Shown here: in pieces, positions 19,760-29,667 of the stretch
Numbering within the stretch: position 1 is the first letter of the stretch
How the letters are laid out: each line of letters starts with the position of its first letter
Notes under the pieces: generated by a model
Database searches by the model: none
Told to the model about the DNA's origin: nothing
What the model saw: only the letters and a program-made list of their open reading frames with translations
Origin: an uncultured Lentisphaerota bacterium
Lineage (GTDB): Bacteria > Verrucomicrobiota > Kiritimatiellia > CAIQIC01
NCBI GenBank assembly: GCA_903896925.1
Contig: CAITZM010000175.1
Location: 62,001-126,000, forward strand
Reading direction: 5' to 3'
Length of the DNA: 64,000 bases
Program-made: the position numbers and the translations under genes

Positions 19760-22700
19760 CATTAACATTCGTGGACAATATGAAAATGCCAAGGCTCCTC
19801 GGGATCCCGGCCCTGCTGTTGCTGCTGGGCGCCCTCACCGTGCAGGCTCAGCACACCCCGCTGCACTCCTTCACGGGCGGCGCGGGTGAGGGTGCTTTCC
19901 CCAAAGGTTCGCTGACCCTGTCCGGCACGACGCTGTTCGGCATGACATCACAGGGTGGTGCTGCCGGCAAGGGTGTGATCTTCACGATGGATACGGACGG
20001 CTCGGGCTACAATACGCTGCACGCGTTCGCCGGAGGCGCGGGTGATGGGGCGGGTCCTTATGCGGGCAGTTTGTTGCTGTCCGGCACGAACCTGTACGGC
20101 CTGACCGCGCAGGGCGGCACCGGTAATGGCGTGCTGTTCACGGTCAATAAGGACGGGTCAGGCTATACCAACCTGCACACGTTCACCAGCGGCGCGGGCG
20201 ATGGCAACAGCCCCTACGGTTCATTGACCATGTCCGGCACGAACCTCTACGGCATGACCTTATATGGCGGTAGCAACAGCTTGGGCGTGGTGTTCAGAAT
20301 CAACAAGGATGGTTCAGGCTATACCAACCTGCACACCTTCACGGGCGGCGTGTGGGATGGCAAGTGGCCCCAAGGCGCCTTGACGCTGTCGGGCACGAAC
20401 CTGTACGGCATGACTTCGCAGGGTGGACCCTTGGATCGAGGGGTGCTCTTCACCATCAATGCGGATGGCTCGGGCTATACGAATTTGCACGCGTTCGTCG
20501 GCGGCCCGTTCGATGGCTCGAAGCCCCACGGCTCCCTGACCCTCTCCGGTACGAATCTGTATGGCATGACGTACTCCGGTTCCAGCAGTGATCTCGGCGT
20601 GGTTTTCAAGATCAATACGGACGGCTCGGGTTACACCCATCTGCACGCGTTCGCCGGCGGCACCAACGATGGCGCGCTGCCCCATGGTTCCCTGGCGCTG
20701 ATGGGTTCCACCCTGAAGGGTATGACGTCGTCGGGCGGCGCCAGCGGCCTGGGCGTGCTTTTCCAGGTCAACACCGACGGTTCAGGCTATAACCTGCTGC
20801 ACACGTTTGCCGGCGGCGCGGGCGATGGCGCGGCGCCCTATGACTCGCTGACGCTGTTGTCGGACTCGACGTTCTACGGTATGACCCAGAACGGCGGCGT
20901 CAGCAACAGCGGCATGGTCTTCGCCTTGTCCGCGGTCGCTGTGACGACCGCTGCCAGCCCGACCAATGCCGGGGGTGTGACCGGCTCAGGCTTTTATGCG
21001 GAGGGCAACACGGTGCAGCTTACGGCGGTGGCGTCCAACGGCTGGCTGTTCACAGGCTGGAATGATGGCGCCACGAATAATCCCTATAGCATCACCGTGC
21101 CCCCGACGAGCATCGCCTACACGGCGAACTTTGCCCGGGCCAGCCTGGTGACCGTGGTGGCCAGTCCGACCAACGCCGGCAGTGTGGCGGGGGGGGGCAA
21201 CTATTTCGTCGGGAGCAACGCCGTGCTGACGGCGACGGCGTCGAACAACTGGCTCTTTCTCAGTTGGACCGGGGGCGTGACGAACAACCCCTGGATCCTT
21301 CCCGTACCCGAGACCAATGCCACCTACACGGCGACGTTTGTCGCCACGGCCACGATCACGGCGGGCGCCAATACGAACGATGGCGGCAGCGTGACGGGCA
21401 GCGGCGTTTTTCTCATCGGCAGCAACGCCGTCTTGGCGGCCACCGCCTCGAACAACTGGCTGTTCATCAGCTGGAGCGACGGGGTGACGAACAACCCGCG
21501 GACGGTGGTGGTGGCCTCGAACATGACGTACACCGCGGTCTTCGCGCCGACCGTGCTGATCACGGTACTGGCCAGCCCCCCGGACAACGGCAGCGTGACG
21601 GGTGGCGGCACCTATGTGGTGGGCAGCAATGCCGTCCTCACGGCGACGCCGTCGAACCTCTGGCGCTTCATCAGCTGGTCCGACAGCGTGACCAATAATC
21701 CGCGCACGGTGGTGGTGCCCTCCGGCGGGGGCACCTACACGGCGAACTTCAGTCCGTTGGGCACGGTGGTCGTGCAGGCCAGTCCGACCAACGGCGGCAG
21801 CGTGACCGGCGGAGGCCTGTATCTCATTGGTTCCAACGCCACAGTGACGGCCACGGCGTCGAACAGCTGGCGGTTCCTGAACTGGAATGGCAGCCTCACG
21901 AACAATCCGTTGAGCTTCACGGTGGCCTCCGGCACGGCCACGTACATAGCCAACTTTGCCGCGCTTCGCTCGCTGACGGTACTGGCGAGTCCGGGCCACG
22001 GCGGCAGCGTGACCGGCGGCGGTCAATATGTCGTGGGCTCCAATGCCACCCTGTCAGCGACGGCGTCGAATGGGTGGGTGTTCACGAGCTGGGTCGATGG
22101 GAATAATGCCAATCCCCGGACCATCATCATGCCGTCCAGCAATGTGACCTACACGGCCACTTTTGTTCCCGTATCACTCAGCGTGGCCCTGGGCCGCGCG
22201 TTGAATGCGACCAATCTGATCTGGCAGACGGGCGGCAACGGCACCTGGTTCCCGACCAACACGGTTTCGCGCGACGGCCAGTCGGCCCAGAGTGGCGCGG
22301 TCGCCGGTGGCCAGCAGTCCTGGATCCAGGTCGTCACCAACGGGCCGGGTTCGATAAGCTTCTGGTGGAAGCTCGCCTCGGAAATCAGCGACGTCCTGCA
22401 ATTCAGCGTGAACGGCCAGGTGCAGGGGCAGTTGACGACCAGCGCCGACTGGCAGCAAGTGGCCGTCTTTCTCGCTTCGACCAATACCTATACGTTGCGC
22501 TGGACCTATGCCAAGCAGGCCTATTCGGGCGTGTCTCCGAACGCCGGGTGGCTGGATCTGGTGACGTGGTCGCCCTGTCCCTACGCGACGAATGCGCCCC
22601 AGGTGTTCTATCAGGATCCGACCGGCCTGTTGGCTAGCTGGGTGCTCGATAGCGCCGGCGGCTTCCGGTTCGCGCGCATCCTCTCCAACACCGGCGGCTG

Positions 22701-23301
22701 GGCGCTGAAGTGTGCCGGCGACGTCGATGGCGACAGCGTCAGCGACCTGCTCTTCCAGAACGCGGCCGGCGATGCCGCGGGCTGGTTCATGAACGCGGAC
22801 GGTTCCACGCGCAGCGCCCGCTACTGGTTCAACCTCAGCGGCTGGGACATCAGGGCCTGCGGCGACTACGAAGGCATCGGCCGCGGCCAGCTGTTCTTCC
22901 AGAACGCCGCGGGCGTCGCGGCGTATTGGCGTATCGATACCAATGGCAACTATCAGGCGGCCATACCCCTGGGCAGCATGGTCGGCTGGAAACTCCGCGG
23001 CGCAGGCGATCTGGATGGCGACCATAAAGCCGAGTTGTTCTGGCAGAACGCCGCCGGCACCGTGGCCATCTGGTTCCACAATCCCGACGGCAGCATCCGT
23101 GGCGCCGTGCCATTCGGCTCCACCGGCGACTGGGCGCTCTGCGGAGTGGCGGATATCGATGGCGACCACATCAGCGATCTCGTCTGGCAGAACTCCGCCG
23201 GTCAAACGGGCGGCTGGTTCATGAACAGCAACGGCACCGCCCGAGCCGCCAGCTACTGGTGGGGCACCGGTGCCTGGAAACTCAAAGCCGCCGGACGGTG
23301 A
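19756..23301 (+). CDS. Secreted repeat protein: GloVer-type (TIGR03803-like) repeats, InlB-like repeats, lectin-like segment and C-terminal FG-GAP/VCBS-like repeats
   Basis: Seven 'LHxFxGGxxDGxxPxGSLTLSGTNLYGMTxxGGxxxxGVxFxxNxDGSGY' repeats, six ~69-aa 'ASPTNxGSVTGGGxYxxGSNAxLTATASNxWxFxSWxxGxTNNP' repeats, and four 'DxDGDxxxDLxxQNxAG' repeats. Signal peptide MKMPRLLGIPALLLLLGALTVQAQ. ATG at 19756 overlaps the upstream TGA (ATGA); an in-frame ATG at 19780 is an alternative start. Confidence 0.9.
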   Translation: MTLTFVDNMKMPRLLGIPALLLLLGALTVQAQHTPLHSFTGGAGEGAFPKGSLTLSGTTLFGMTSQGGAAGKGVIFTMDTDGSGYNTLHAFAGGAGDGAGPYAGSLLLSGTNLYGLTAQGGTGNGVLFTVNKDGSGYTNLHTFTSGAGDGNSPYGSLTMSGTNLYGMTLYGGSNSLGVVFRINKDGSGYTNLHTFTGGVWDGKWPQGALTLSGTNLYGMTSQGGPLDRGVLFTINADGSGYTNLHAFVGGPFDGSKPHGSLTLSGTNLYGMTYSGSSSDLGVVFKINTDGSGYTHLHAFAGGTNDGALPHGSLALMGSTLKGMTSSGGASGLGVLFQVNTDGSGYNLLHTFAGGAGDGAAPYDSLTLLSDSTFYGMTQNGGVSNSGMVFALSAVAVTTAASPTNAGGVTGSGFYAEGNTVQLTAVASNGWLFTGWNDGATNNPYSITVPPTSIAYTANFARASLVTVVASPTNAGSVAGGGNYFVGSNAVLTATASNNWLFLSWTGGVTNNPWILPVPETNATYTATFVATATITAGANTNDGGSVTGSGVFLIGSNAVLAATASNNWLFISWSDGVTNNPRTVVVASNMTYTAVFAPTVLITVLASPPDNGSVTGGGTYVVGSNAVLTATPSNLWRFISWSDSVTNNPRTVVVPSGGGTYTANFSPLGTVVVQASPTNGGSVTGGGLYLIGSNATVTATASNSWRFLNWNGSLTNNPLSFTVASGTATYIANFAALRSLTVLASPGHGGSVTGGGQYVVGSNATLSATASNGWVFTSWVDGNNANPRTIIMPSSNVTYTATFVPVSLSVALGRALNATNLIWQTGGNGTWFPTNTVSRDGQSAQSGAVAGGQQSWIQVVTNGPGSISFWWKLASEISDVLQFSVNGQVQGQLTTSADWQQVAVFLASTNTYTLRWTYAKQAYSGVSPNAGWLDLVTWSPCPYATNAPQVFYQDPTGLLASWVLDSAGGFRFARILSNTGGWALKCAGDVDGDSVSDLLFQNAAGDAAGWFMNADGSTRSARYWFNLSGWDIRACGDYEGIGRGQLFFQNAAGVAAYWRIDTNGNYQAAIPLGSMVGWKLRGAGDLDGDHKAELFWQNAAGTVAIWFHNPDGSIRGAVPFGSTGDWALCGVADIDGDHISDLVWQNSAGQTGGWFMNSNGTARAASYWWGTGAWKLKAAGR

Positions 23302-23403
23302 TGTGCGCACTCGACAGCGGCTGCCCGTGGCCTGTAGCTCGGGGCCGGAGTTGCCGGCCTGATTGGCGTTGAATCAAAGAGGTTCGAAGCCTATACTGCG
23401 GGC

Positions 23404-26163
23404 ATGAAATCTTCTCGCTGCGCCCTGTCGATTTTCGGTGCCGGCATCGCGCTTATGGCGGCCGGTTCGTCTGCGGTCCGCGCGGAGGTGCCGAGCCTCT
23501 CGGTCTCCAACGTCACCATCGTCGCCGGCAAGGTGTTTACCCTGCCGCTGGACGGCTACGATGCCGCGGGCCGGGCCTTGACCTTCTCCGTGGTGTCCAA
23601 CAGCATGACCAACCTGGCCACCAAGCTGGTCACCACCAACCACCTGCTGCGCCTCAATGTCAGCGTTACGGGCATCACCATCCAGACCAACTTCACCGGC
23701 AGCAGCTACACGACCAACATCAGCATGGGGCAGGGCACCAATGCGCTGTTTGTCTTCGATGCGGGCAGTCCGGCCTGCGATGGTGTCTATTATTGGAACT
23801 CCAATGTCGTCAACAATGTCGGGGCGCTGGGCGCGTATACCAATGCCAGCGCCATGATGCTTTTTGTCCACCCTTCTTTCGGGGCCTGGGACTTCAATGA
23901 CTTGACGGCTGACTATTATAACGCCAGCAAGCCGGATGGGATCTGGACGGTGGGCTCCGGCGTCGCGCCGCCGCCGCACTCCGCTTTTGACGGGGACACG
24001 CCCGGGGCGCTCATCATCACGACCAACGGGGTGACGACCTATGTGACCAACTCCACCGCGGTCACGGGCGACCTCGTGCTGGAGTTGTTCGAGCACCTCA
24101 CTCCGAAGACCACCGCGCGCATCATCAGTCTGGTCAACAGCAACTTTTACAACGGGCTGATCTTCCATCGCGTGATGCAAAACTTCATGGCGCAGGGCGG
24201 CGACCCGCTCGGCAACGGCACCGGCGGTTCCGGCGTAAAGTTCGATGACGAATTCGTTGCCGGGCTGACGTTCGAGGGCTTCGGCCAGCTCGCGCTGGCG
24301 AACAGCGGGTTCCAAACCTCGGGCACCTTGGGTCGCGACAACAACGATTCGCAGTTTTTCATCACCGCGCCCAACCTGTCGGTGGCCGGCGTCGCGCCGC
24401 CCCAGCACCTGAACTATCGGCATACGATTTTCGGTCAATTGACCCACGGCTTCGACCTGTTCAGCCGGGTCATGGGCACGGCAGTGGATGCCAATGCTCG
24501 TCCGCTGAACAACGTGGTGATCAACTCGGCCGCCATCATCACCAACCGGCAGTCAGCCGTGCTCTACCTCACCGCGCCCACCAACACCTCCGGGTCCGCC
24601 AACCTCACCGTGCAGGCGCAAAGCAGCAGCGGGTCCACGCAGGTGACGTTCCGTGTGACCTTGTCTCCCAACGTGGTGCACGATCCGCCGTTCTTCGCGC
24701 CGATGCCCGCCAGTCTGGTCACCACGCAGAACATGACCGTCACCTTCCCGGCCGGGTGGTATGGGGGGAGCAGCAACAACCTCGGCCTGTGGGATGCCGA
24801 CACCGGTGCGTCGGTAAATGACATCCAGGTCTCCTTGTACAACGGGTACTGGTACCTGACGCCCAGGGCCAACTTTATCGGCCACGAGAACCTGCTGTTC
24901 AGCATCTACGATGGGTACGACCACAATGGCGATGGCGTGCTCGGCAGCCAGCTCGGGGCCGACCTCAGGGCCGCGCAGGAATATGACACGCAACGCGTCA
25001 GCCTCACGGTGATCCAGCCGAACATTGGCGCGGCGGTCAATATGCCGGGCCTCTTCTGGAGTACGGGCGACAGCACCAACGGCAGCGCCACCTGGTACCG
25101 GGAGACGGGCACCACCCACGACGGTTCCGCGGCGCTGCAAAGCGGAGCTCTTGGCACCGTGACCAGCAGCAATAGCCTGTATTCCTGGACCCAGATCACG
25201 ACCAACGGCCCCGGTTCCCTGATTTTCTGGTGGAAGGCCTCGACGGGCACCAATGCCTCGCTCGGCCTGTTCATCAATGGTGTGCTGGTCAGCTCGCTCA
25301 CCGGCAACGCCGGCTGGCAGCAGTATGCCACCTACCTGAGCAATACGGGTGCGGTCACCATCACGTGGGCGTACATCAAGAGCCGTGGCGTCAGCGGCGG
25401 GTCGGATTGCGGCTGGATCGATGAGGTCGCCTGGTCGCCGTGCCCGTATGCCCGGAATGTGCCCCAGATCTTTTACCAGAATTCGAGCGGCCTGCTGGCG
25501 AGCTGGGTGGTCGGGACCAACGCCAGCTTCCGGTTCGCGCGCATCCTCTCCAACACCGGCACCTGGGCGTTGAAAGCCGCCGGCGATGTGGATGGCGACG
25601 GCGTCAGCGACCTGCTGTTTGAAACGCCGGGCGGTGACGCCGCGGGTTGGTTTATGAATGCGGATGGCACCACGCGCAGTGCGCGCTACTGGTTCAACCT
25701 GGGCAACTGGGAGATCAAGGCCTGCGGCGATTACGATGGCGCCGGCCGCAGCCAGATGTTCTTCCAGAACACCGCCGGCGTGGCGGCGTACTGGCGCCTG
25801 GAGACCAACGGCAATTTCGTGGCTGCCGTGCCCTTGGGCTCCATGGGAGGATGGAAGCTGCGCGGCGCGGGCGACCTCGATGGGGACGGCAAGGCCGAGC
25901 TGTTCTGGCAGAACGCCGCCGGCACGGTCGTGATCTGGTACCACAACGTCGACGGCAGCATCCGCGGCGGGACGCCGTTCAACACCGGCGACTGGGCCCT
26001 GTGTGGGGTGGACGACATCGACGGCGACCACGTCAGCGACCTGGTCTGGCAGAATTCCGCCGGCCTCACGGGCGGCTGGTTCATGAACAGCAACGGCACT
26101 GCGCGTGCCGCCAGCTACTGGTGGGGAACAGGCGACTGGAAACTCAAGGCCACCGGTCACTAA
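23404..26163 (+). CDS. Secreted cyclophilin-type peptidyl-prolyl isomerase fused to a C-terminal FG-GAP/VCBS-like cassette
   Basis: Cyclophilin motifs 'DLVLELFEHLTPKTTARIISLVNSNFYNGLIFHRVMQNFMAQGGDPLGNGTGG' and 'NDSQFFIT'. Signal peptide at the N-terminus. The C-terminal ~380 aa is nearly identical to the preceding gene. Confidence 0.9.
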   Translation: MKSSRCALSIFGAGIALMAAGSSAVRAEVPSLSVSNVTIVAGKVFTLPLDGYDAAGRALTFSVVSNSMTNLATKLVTTNHLLRLNVSVTGITIQTNFTGSSYTTNISMGQGTNALFVFDAGSPACDGVYYWNSNVVNNVGALGAYTNASAMMLFVHPSFGAWDFNDLTADYYNASKPDGIWTVGSGVAPPPHSAFDGDTPGALIITTNGVTTYVTNSTAVTGDLVLELFEHLTPKTTARIISLVNSNFYNGLIFHRVMQNFMAQGGDPLGNGTGGSGVKFDDEFVAGLTFEGFGQLALANSGFQTSGTLGRDNNDSQFFITAPNLSVAGVAPPQHLNYRHTIFGQLTHGFDLFSRVMGTAVDANARPLNNVVINSAAIITNRQSAVLYLTAPTNTSGSANLTVQAQSSSGSTQVTFRVTLSPNVVHDPPFFAPMPASLVTTQNMTVTFPAGWYGGSSNNLGLWDADTGASVNDIQVSLYNGYWYLTPRANFIGHENLLFSIYDGYDHNGDGVLGSQLGADLRAAQEYDTQRVSLTVIQPNIGAAVNMPGLFWSTGDSTNGSATWYRETGTTHDGSAALQSGALGTVTSSNSLYSWTQITTNGPGSLIFWWKASTGTNASLGLFINGVLVSSLTGNAGWQQYATYLSNTGAVTITWAYIKSRGVSGGSDCGWIDEVAWSPCPYARNVPQIFYQNSSGLLASWVVGTNASFRFARILSNTGTWALKAAGDVDGDGVSDLLFETPGGDAAGWFMNADGTTRSARYWFNLGNWEIKACGDYDGAGRSQMFFQNTAGVAAYWRLETNGNFVAAVPLGSMGGWKLRGAGDLDGDGKAELFWQNAAGTVVIWYHNVDGSIRGGTPFNTGDWALCGVDDIDGDHVSDLVWQNSAGLTGGWFMNSNGTARAASYWWGTGDWKLKATGH

Positions 26164-26294
26164 GTGCCCGGGGAGCGCTGCCTGGGCCGGAGCCCCGGCA
26201 AGGCGCGCCGTTGCTGCGCCGGGACACGGAAACTGCTTGACCCGGCGCGGCGGCGGCGGTAGAGACTTGTGACGCAATTGAAGGAGTTTAAAAC

Positions 26295-27671
26295 ATGGCC
26301 GAAGTACAACTAGACGATGTGTCGCGGCGCTTGCGCGACACGTTTGAAAAAGGATTTGCCGCCTTTGAGCGCAGCAACCTGGATTATGCCATCAGCATGT
26401 TCGAGGCGGTGGTGGAGCAGGAGCCGCGGCTGCTGAAGGCGCGCAAATACCTGCGTGCCGCCGAAGTACGCAAGTTTCTGGACGCCGGCAGCGGCAAGTC
26501 CAAGCACGTGAGCGCGCTCCTGGGCAACCTGCCGGGCTTGATGAAGGCGAAGATGCTGCTCAAGAAAAAGCCGGAGCAGGCGCTCGCGGTGATGGAGAAG
26601 CTGCTCAAGGCCGATCCGCTGCAGGAGCAGTTCATCGATCTGTTCGCGCAGGCGGCGGTGGGCGCGGGCCTGCCCGAGGCGGCCATCCAGACGCTGGAGG
26701 TCGCGCGGGAATACGACCCCGAAAATATCCTGCTCTTGCGCCGGCTGGCGCAGCTCTATCGCGACATGGGCAAGACGCATGAGGCGCGCCTGTGCTACGA
26801 GGTGGTCGCGCGGATCAAGCCCAACGATCCGGTCTCCATCAAGAACTACAAGGATTCCATCGCGCTGGATACGATGAAGAAGGGCGGGTGGGAGTCGGCC
26901 ACGAGTCATCGCGAGTTGATCAAGGACAAGAATGAAGCGGCGAGCCTCGAGACCGACAACAAGGCGGTCAAGTCGGAGGCTGACCTCGATTCCCTGATCA
27001 CCGAATTCCGGCAGCGCATCGAGCGCGAACCGGAGAACATCAACTACCGCCGCGTGCTGGCCGAGCATTGTGCGCGCGCCAAGCGCTACGACGAGGCGTT
27101 GGCCGTGCTGCGCGAGGCGCAGCGGGTCACCGGCCGCGCCGACCCGCAGGTGGACCGCGCCATCAGCAGCATCACCATCCAGCAGTTCGAGATGGCGATC
27201 GAGAAGGCCCAGGCGGCGGGCGATACGGCGGCGGCCACGGCCAGCGAGACGGCCAGGGCCGATTTCATCTTCGCGAACACCAAAGATCTCGTCACGCGCT
27301 ACCCGAACGACCTGCAATTCCGCTACGACCTCGCCGTGCTCTTCTATGAGCGCGGGATGATCATGGAGGCCATCGAGGAACTGCAATTGGCCCAGCGCAA
27401 TCCGCAGCGGCGCACACGGGCGCTCTACTACCTCGCTCTCTGCTTCAAGAGCAAGCAGCAGTACGACATCGCGCTGGAGCAGCTAGAGAAGGCCGCCGAG
27501 GAGCTCAGCCTGATGGACGATACGAAGAAGGACATCGTCTACGAGATGGGCCTGCTGCTCGATGCGATGGGGAAGACCGACAAGGCCGTCGAGCGCTTCA
27601 AAGAGATTTATGGGGTGGACATCCGCTACAAGGATGTGGCGCAGCGTATCGAGCAGGCTTACAAGCGCTGA
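26295..27671 (+). CDS. Tetratricopeptide-repeat protein
   Basis: 458 aa with TPR-like helices ('ALYYLALCFKSKQQYDIALEQLEKA', 'NLDYAISMFEAVVEQEPRLLKARKYL'). AAGGAG-like RBS at 26280. Confidence 0.8.
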   Translation: MAEVQLDDVSRRLRDTFEKGFAAFERSNLDYAISMFEAVVEQEPRLLKARKYLRAAEVRKFLDAGSGKSKHVSALLGNLPGLMKAKMLLKKKPEQALAVMEKLLKADPLQEQFIDLFAQAAVGAGLPEAAIQTLEVAREYDPENILLLRRLAQLYRDMGKTHEARLCYEVVARIKPNDPVSIKNYKDSIALDTMKKGGWESATSHRELIKDKNEAASLETDNKAVKSEADLDSLITEFRQRIEREPENINYRRVLAEHCARAKRYDEALAVLREAQRVTGRADPQVDRAISSITIQQFEMAIEKAQAAGDTAAATASETARADFIFANTKDLVTRYPNDLQFRYDLAVLFYERGMIMEAIEELQLAQRNPQRRTRALYYLALCFKSKQQYDIALEQLEKAAEELSLMDDTKKDIVYEMGLLLDAMGKTDKAVERFKEIYGVDIRYKDVAQRIEQAYKR

Positions 27672-28656
27672 GCGGCCACGCTACCGCGCCGTTGTCACGC
27701 TGCTGGCCGGCCTGCTGGCGACCGGCTGCGGCTACCACACTTCCGGACCGGCCGCGCCGGGCTGCCCGGCGACCCCGCGTGCGGGTCCGGGCGAATTCTC
27801 CGTGATGACGTGCAACCTGCGGGGTTGCGGCGTTGCCGACCGCGAGGAGGCCCCCCTCCAGGCTGAATCCAAGCCGGAGTCCGAGCGGGCCGCCGTGGCC
27901 GCCGTGCTCGCGGTGGCGCGGCCCGACGTGCTCGCCGTGCAGGAGATGGGCGGTCCCGACTTTTTCGCCAATTTCCGCGCGGAACTGAAAACCCAGGGTC
28001 TTGACTATCCCCATGCTGAGTATCTGGAGTGCGGGCGGCGCCAACCGAACCTGGCGCTGCTGAGCCGTTTTCCGATCGTTGCGCGCGATCCGCACACCAA
28101 CGATGTCTACCGCATCGGCGCCGCGCAGGTGCCGGTGGCCCGCGGTTTCCTCGATGTGTCGATCGCCGTCAGCCCCAGTTATTCCTTCCGCATCCTGGTG
28201 GCGCAGCTCAAGTCGAAGGTCTTCCACCCGCTTGGCCAGTCCGAGATGCGCCGCAATGAGGCTCGGCTCCTCCATCATCATGTCCGCGATGCGCTCAAGG
28301 CGAACCCGGCGCTCAACCTGCTTGTCGTCGGCGACCTGAGCGATGGCCCGGCCTCTGCCGTACTGCGCGAACTCCGCGGCGAGCGCCCGCCCTGTCTCGA
28401 GGATGTGCGCCCCGCGGATGCGCTCGGCGACACGTGGACGCATTTCTCAGCACAGGGGGACGTCTATGAGCGGCTGGACTACATCCTCGTCAGTCGCGGC
28501 ATGCTGCCTGAACTGGTGCGCGAAAAAACCTGTGCGGTCCGGCATCCGCTGATGTTGAGGGGATCCGACCACCGGCCGCTCATGGCGGTGTTCCAGGCGC
28601 ACGACCAAGAGGGCCCGGCGACCGGGGCGGCGGCAGGCGCAGCGGGGGTGCGTTAA
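27634..28656 (+). CDS. Endonuclease/exonuclease/phosphatase family lipoprotein (start uncertain)
   Basis: 'FSVMTCNLRG', 'VLAVQEMGG', 'RLDYILVSRGM', 'GSDHRPLMAVF' are EEP-fold motifs. 'LLAGLLATGCGYH' is a lipobox. The 5' end overlaps the TPR gene. Confidence 0.75.
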   Translation: MWRSVSSRLTSAERPRYRAVVTLLAGLLATGCGYHTSGPAAPGCPATPRAGPGEFSVMTCNLRGCGVADREEAPLQAESKPESERAAVAAVLAVARPDVLAVQEMGGPDFFANFRAELKTQGLDYPHAEYLECGRRQPNLALLSRFPIVARDPHTNDVYRIGAAQVPVARGFLDVSIAVSPSYSFRILVAQLKSKVFHPLGQSEMRRNEARLLHHHVRDALKANPALNLLVVGDLSDGPASAVLRELRGERPPCLEDVRPADALGDTWTHFSAQGDVYERLDYILVSRGMLPELVREKTCAVRHPLMLRGSDHRPLMAVFQAHDQEGPATGAAAGAAGVR

Positions 28657-29015
28657 CGTTTGGTGGCCGCTTGTACCGGCACGGCCATCAGCTGGTAGGT
28701 GTGCGTCCGGTTCGGTTCTTCCGTCACATGCAACTCGATGGGCTCCCCGGTGCCGCGCAGGTTGATGGCGTTCGGCAGCGGCTTCCATTGCGACGACGTG
28801 AAGCGGTCGCCCACCATGACGGTATAGACCAGATCCCTCCGGGAGTCCCAGCGCAGGGTGGTCTGGCCGTTGGCGCTGGCGGAGATCAGGCGCGTTTCGA
28901 TCTTATGCTTTTCGGCATCCGTCGGGACGCGTACACAGCCGGAAAAAAGAACAAGCGCGGCCAAAGCCGTGCCCGTCTGAGCCTTCCAACCGGATGATTG
29001 CTCCTGTGGCTTCAT
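28653..29015 (-). CDS. Small hypothetical lipoprotein
   Basis: From MKPQEQSSGWKAQTGTALAALVLFSGCVRVPTD (lipobox LFSGC) to the TAA at 28653. Upstream of this start the ORF is low-complexity Arg/Pro antisense noise. Confidence 0.6.
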   Translation of the reverse strand: MKPQEQSSGWKAQTGTALAALVLFSGCVRVPTDAEKHKIETRLISASANGQTTLRWDSRRDLVYTVMVGDRFTSSQWKPLPNAINLRGTGEPIELHVTEEPNRTHTYQLMAVPVQAATKR

Positions 29016-29025
29016 GCGGCCCCGT

Positions 29026-29667
29026 TTATTTCGAGGACGCTTTGGTGGTTGTCTTCTCCGCATCGGTCTTCTTCGAGTCCGTCGGCTCGATGACCGCGGC
29101 CGGCGCACCGGAGGTGGACTTCTTGGCGTCATCCCGGCGGCGGAGCGTGATGGGTTCGCCGACCTTGTGCTTGTAGATGGTGTCCTGGCGCACGGAGGCG
29201 TTGATGTCCTCGGTCTTCATGTTGTAACGGGTCGAGAACCACTGCCAGTCCTCGCTCCGGAACTTCAAGGCTGCGCCGGCCGCATTCAGGATGTCCGGCG
29301 TGCCGAGTCCGGGAATCTTCTGCACCTTGCCCGCCCACGCGCTCATCGTCGCGAAGGCCTCGGGCACGAGCTTCTCGTCGCCGATGACGAGCGTCTGGGT
29401 GGGTTTTGTGGGCAGGAACTTGCCATCCACGAATTCGTCAAGAGGCAGGAAATCCCACCCGGTCCCGTTCCAGATGTGGACCAGGGGCTTCGGTGTGGAG
29501 GCCTCGCCCTGGTAGCTTACCAGCGTCACTCCGCAGCGCGCCGCCAGGTCCAAGCCCACCTGGATCACGCTGGTCCGCGCCGGCGCCACGACCACGGTTC
29601 CACCGGCCCAAGCCGCCGTGCTCGCCGCCAACATGCCCGCCGTCATCCAACTCAAATAATTTTTCAT
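29026..29667 (-). CDS. Hypothetical secreted protein
   Basis: MKNYLSWMTAGMLAASTAAWAGG signal peptide; balanced amino-acid composition; purine-rich RBS upstream. Confidence 0.65.
   Translation of the reverse strand: MKNYLSWMTAGMLAASTAAWAGGTVVVAPARTSVIQVGLDLAARCGVTLVSYQGEASTPKPLVHIWNGTGWDFLPLDEFVDGKFLPTKPTQTLVIGDEKLVPEAFATMSAWAGKVQKIPGLGTPDILNAAGAALKFRSEDWQWFSTRYNMKTEDINASVRQDTIYKHKVGEPITLRRRDDAKKSTSGAPAAVIEPTDSKKTDAEKTTTKASSK

Noticed and set aside
23302-23403. Intergenic gap checked for a tRNA or small RNA
   Set aside because: No cloverleaf arms or T-loop GTTCRANYC in the right context; nothing supportable.
2-26163. Repetitive DNA considered as a possible CRISPR array or VNTR
   Set aside because: Repeats are protein-level, degenerate and of variable spacing; no conserved direct repeat/spacer pattern.
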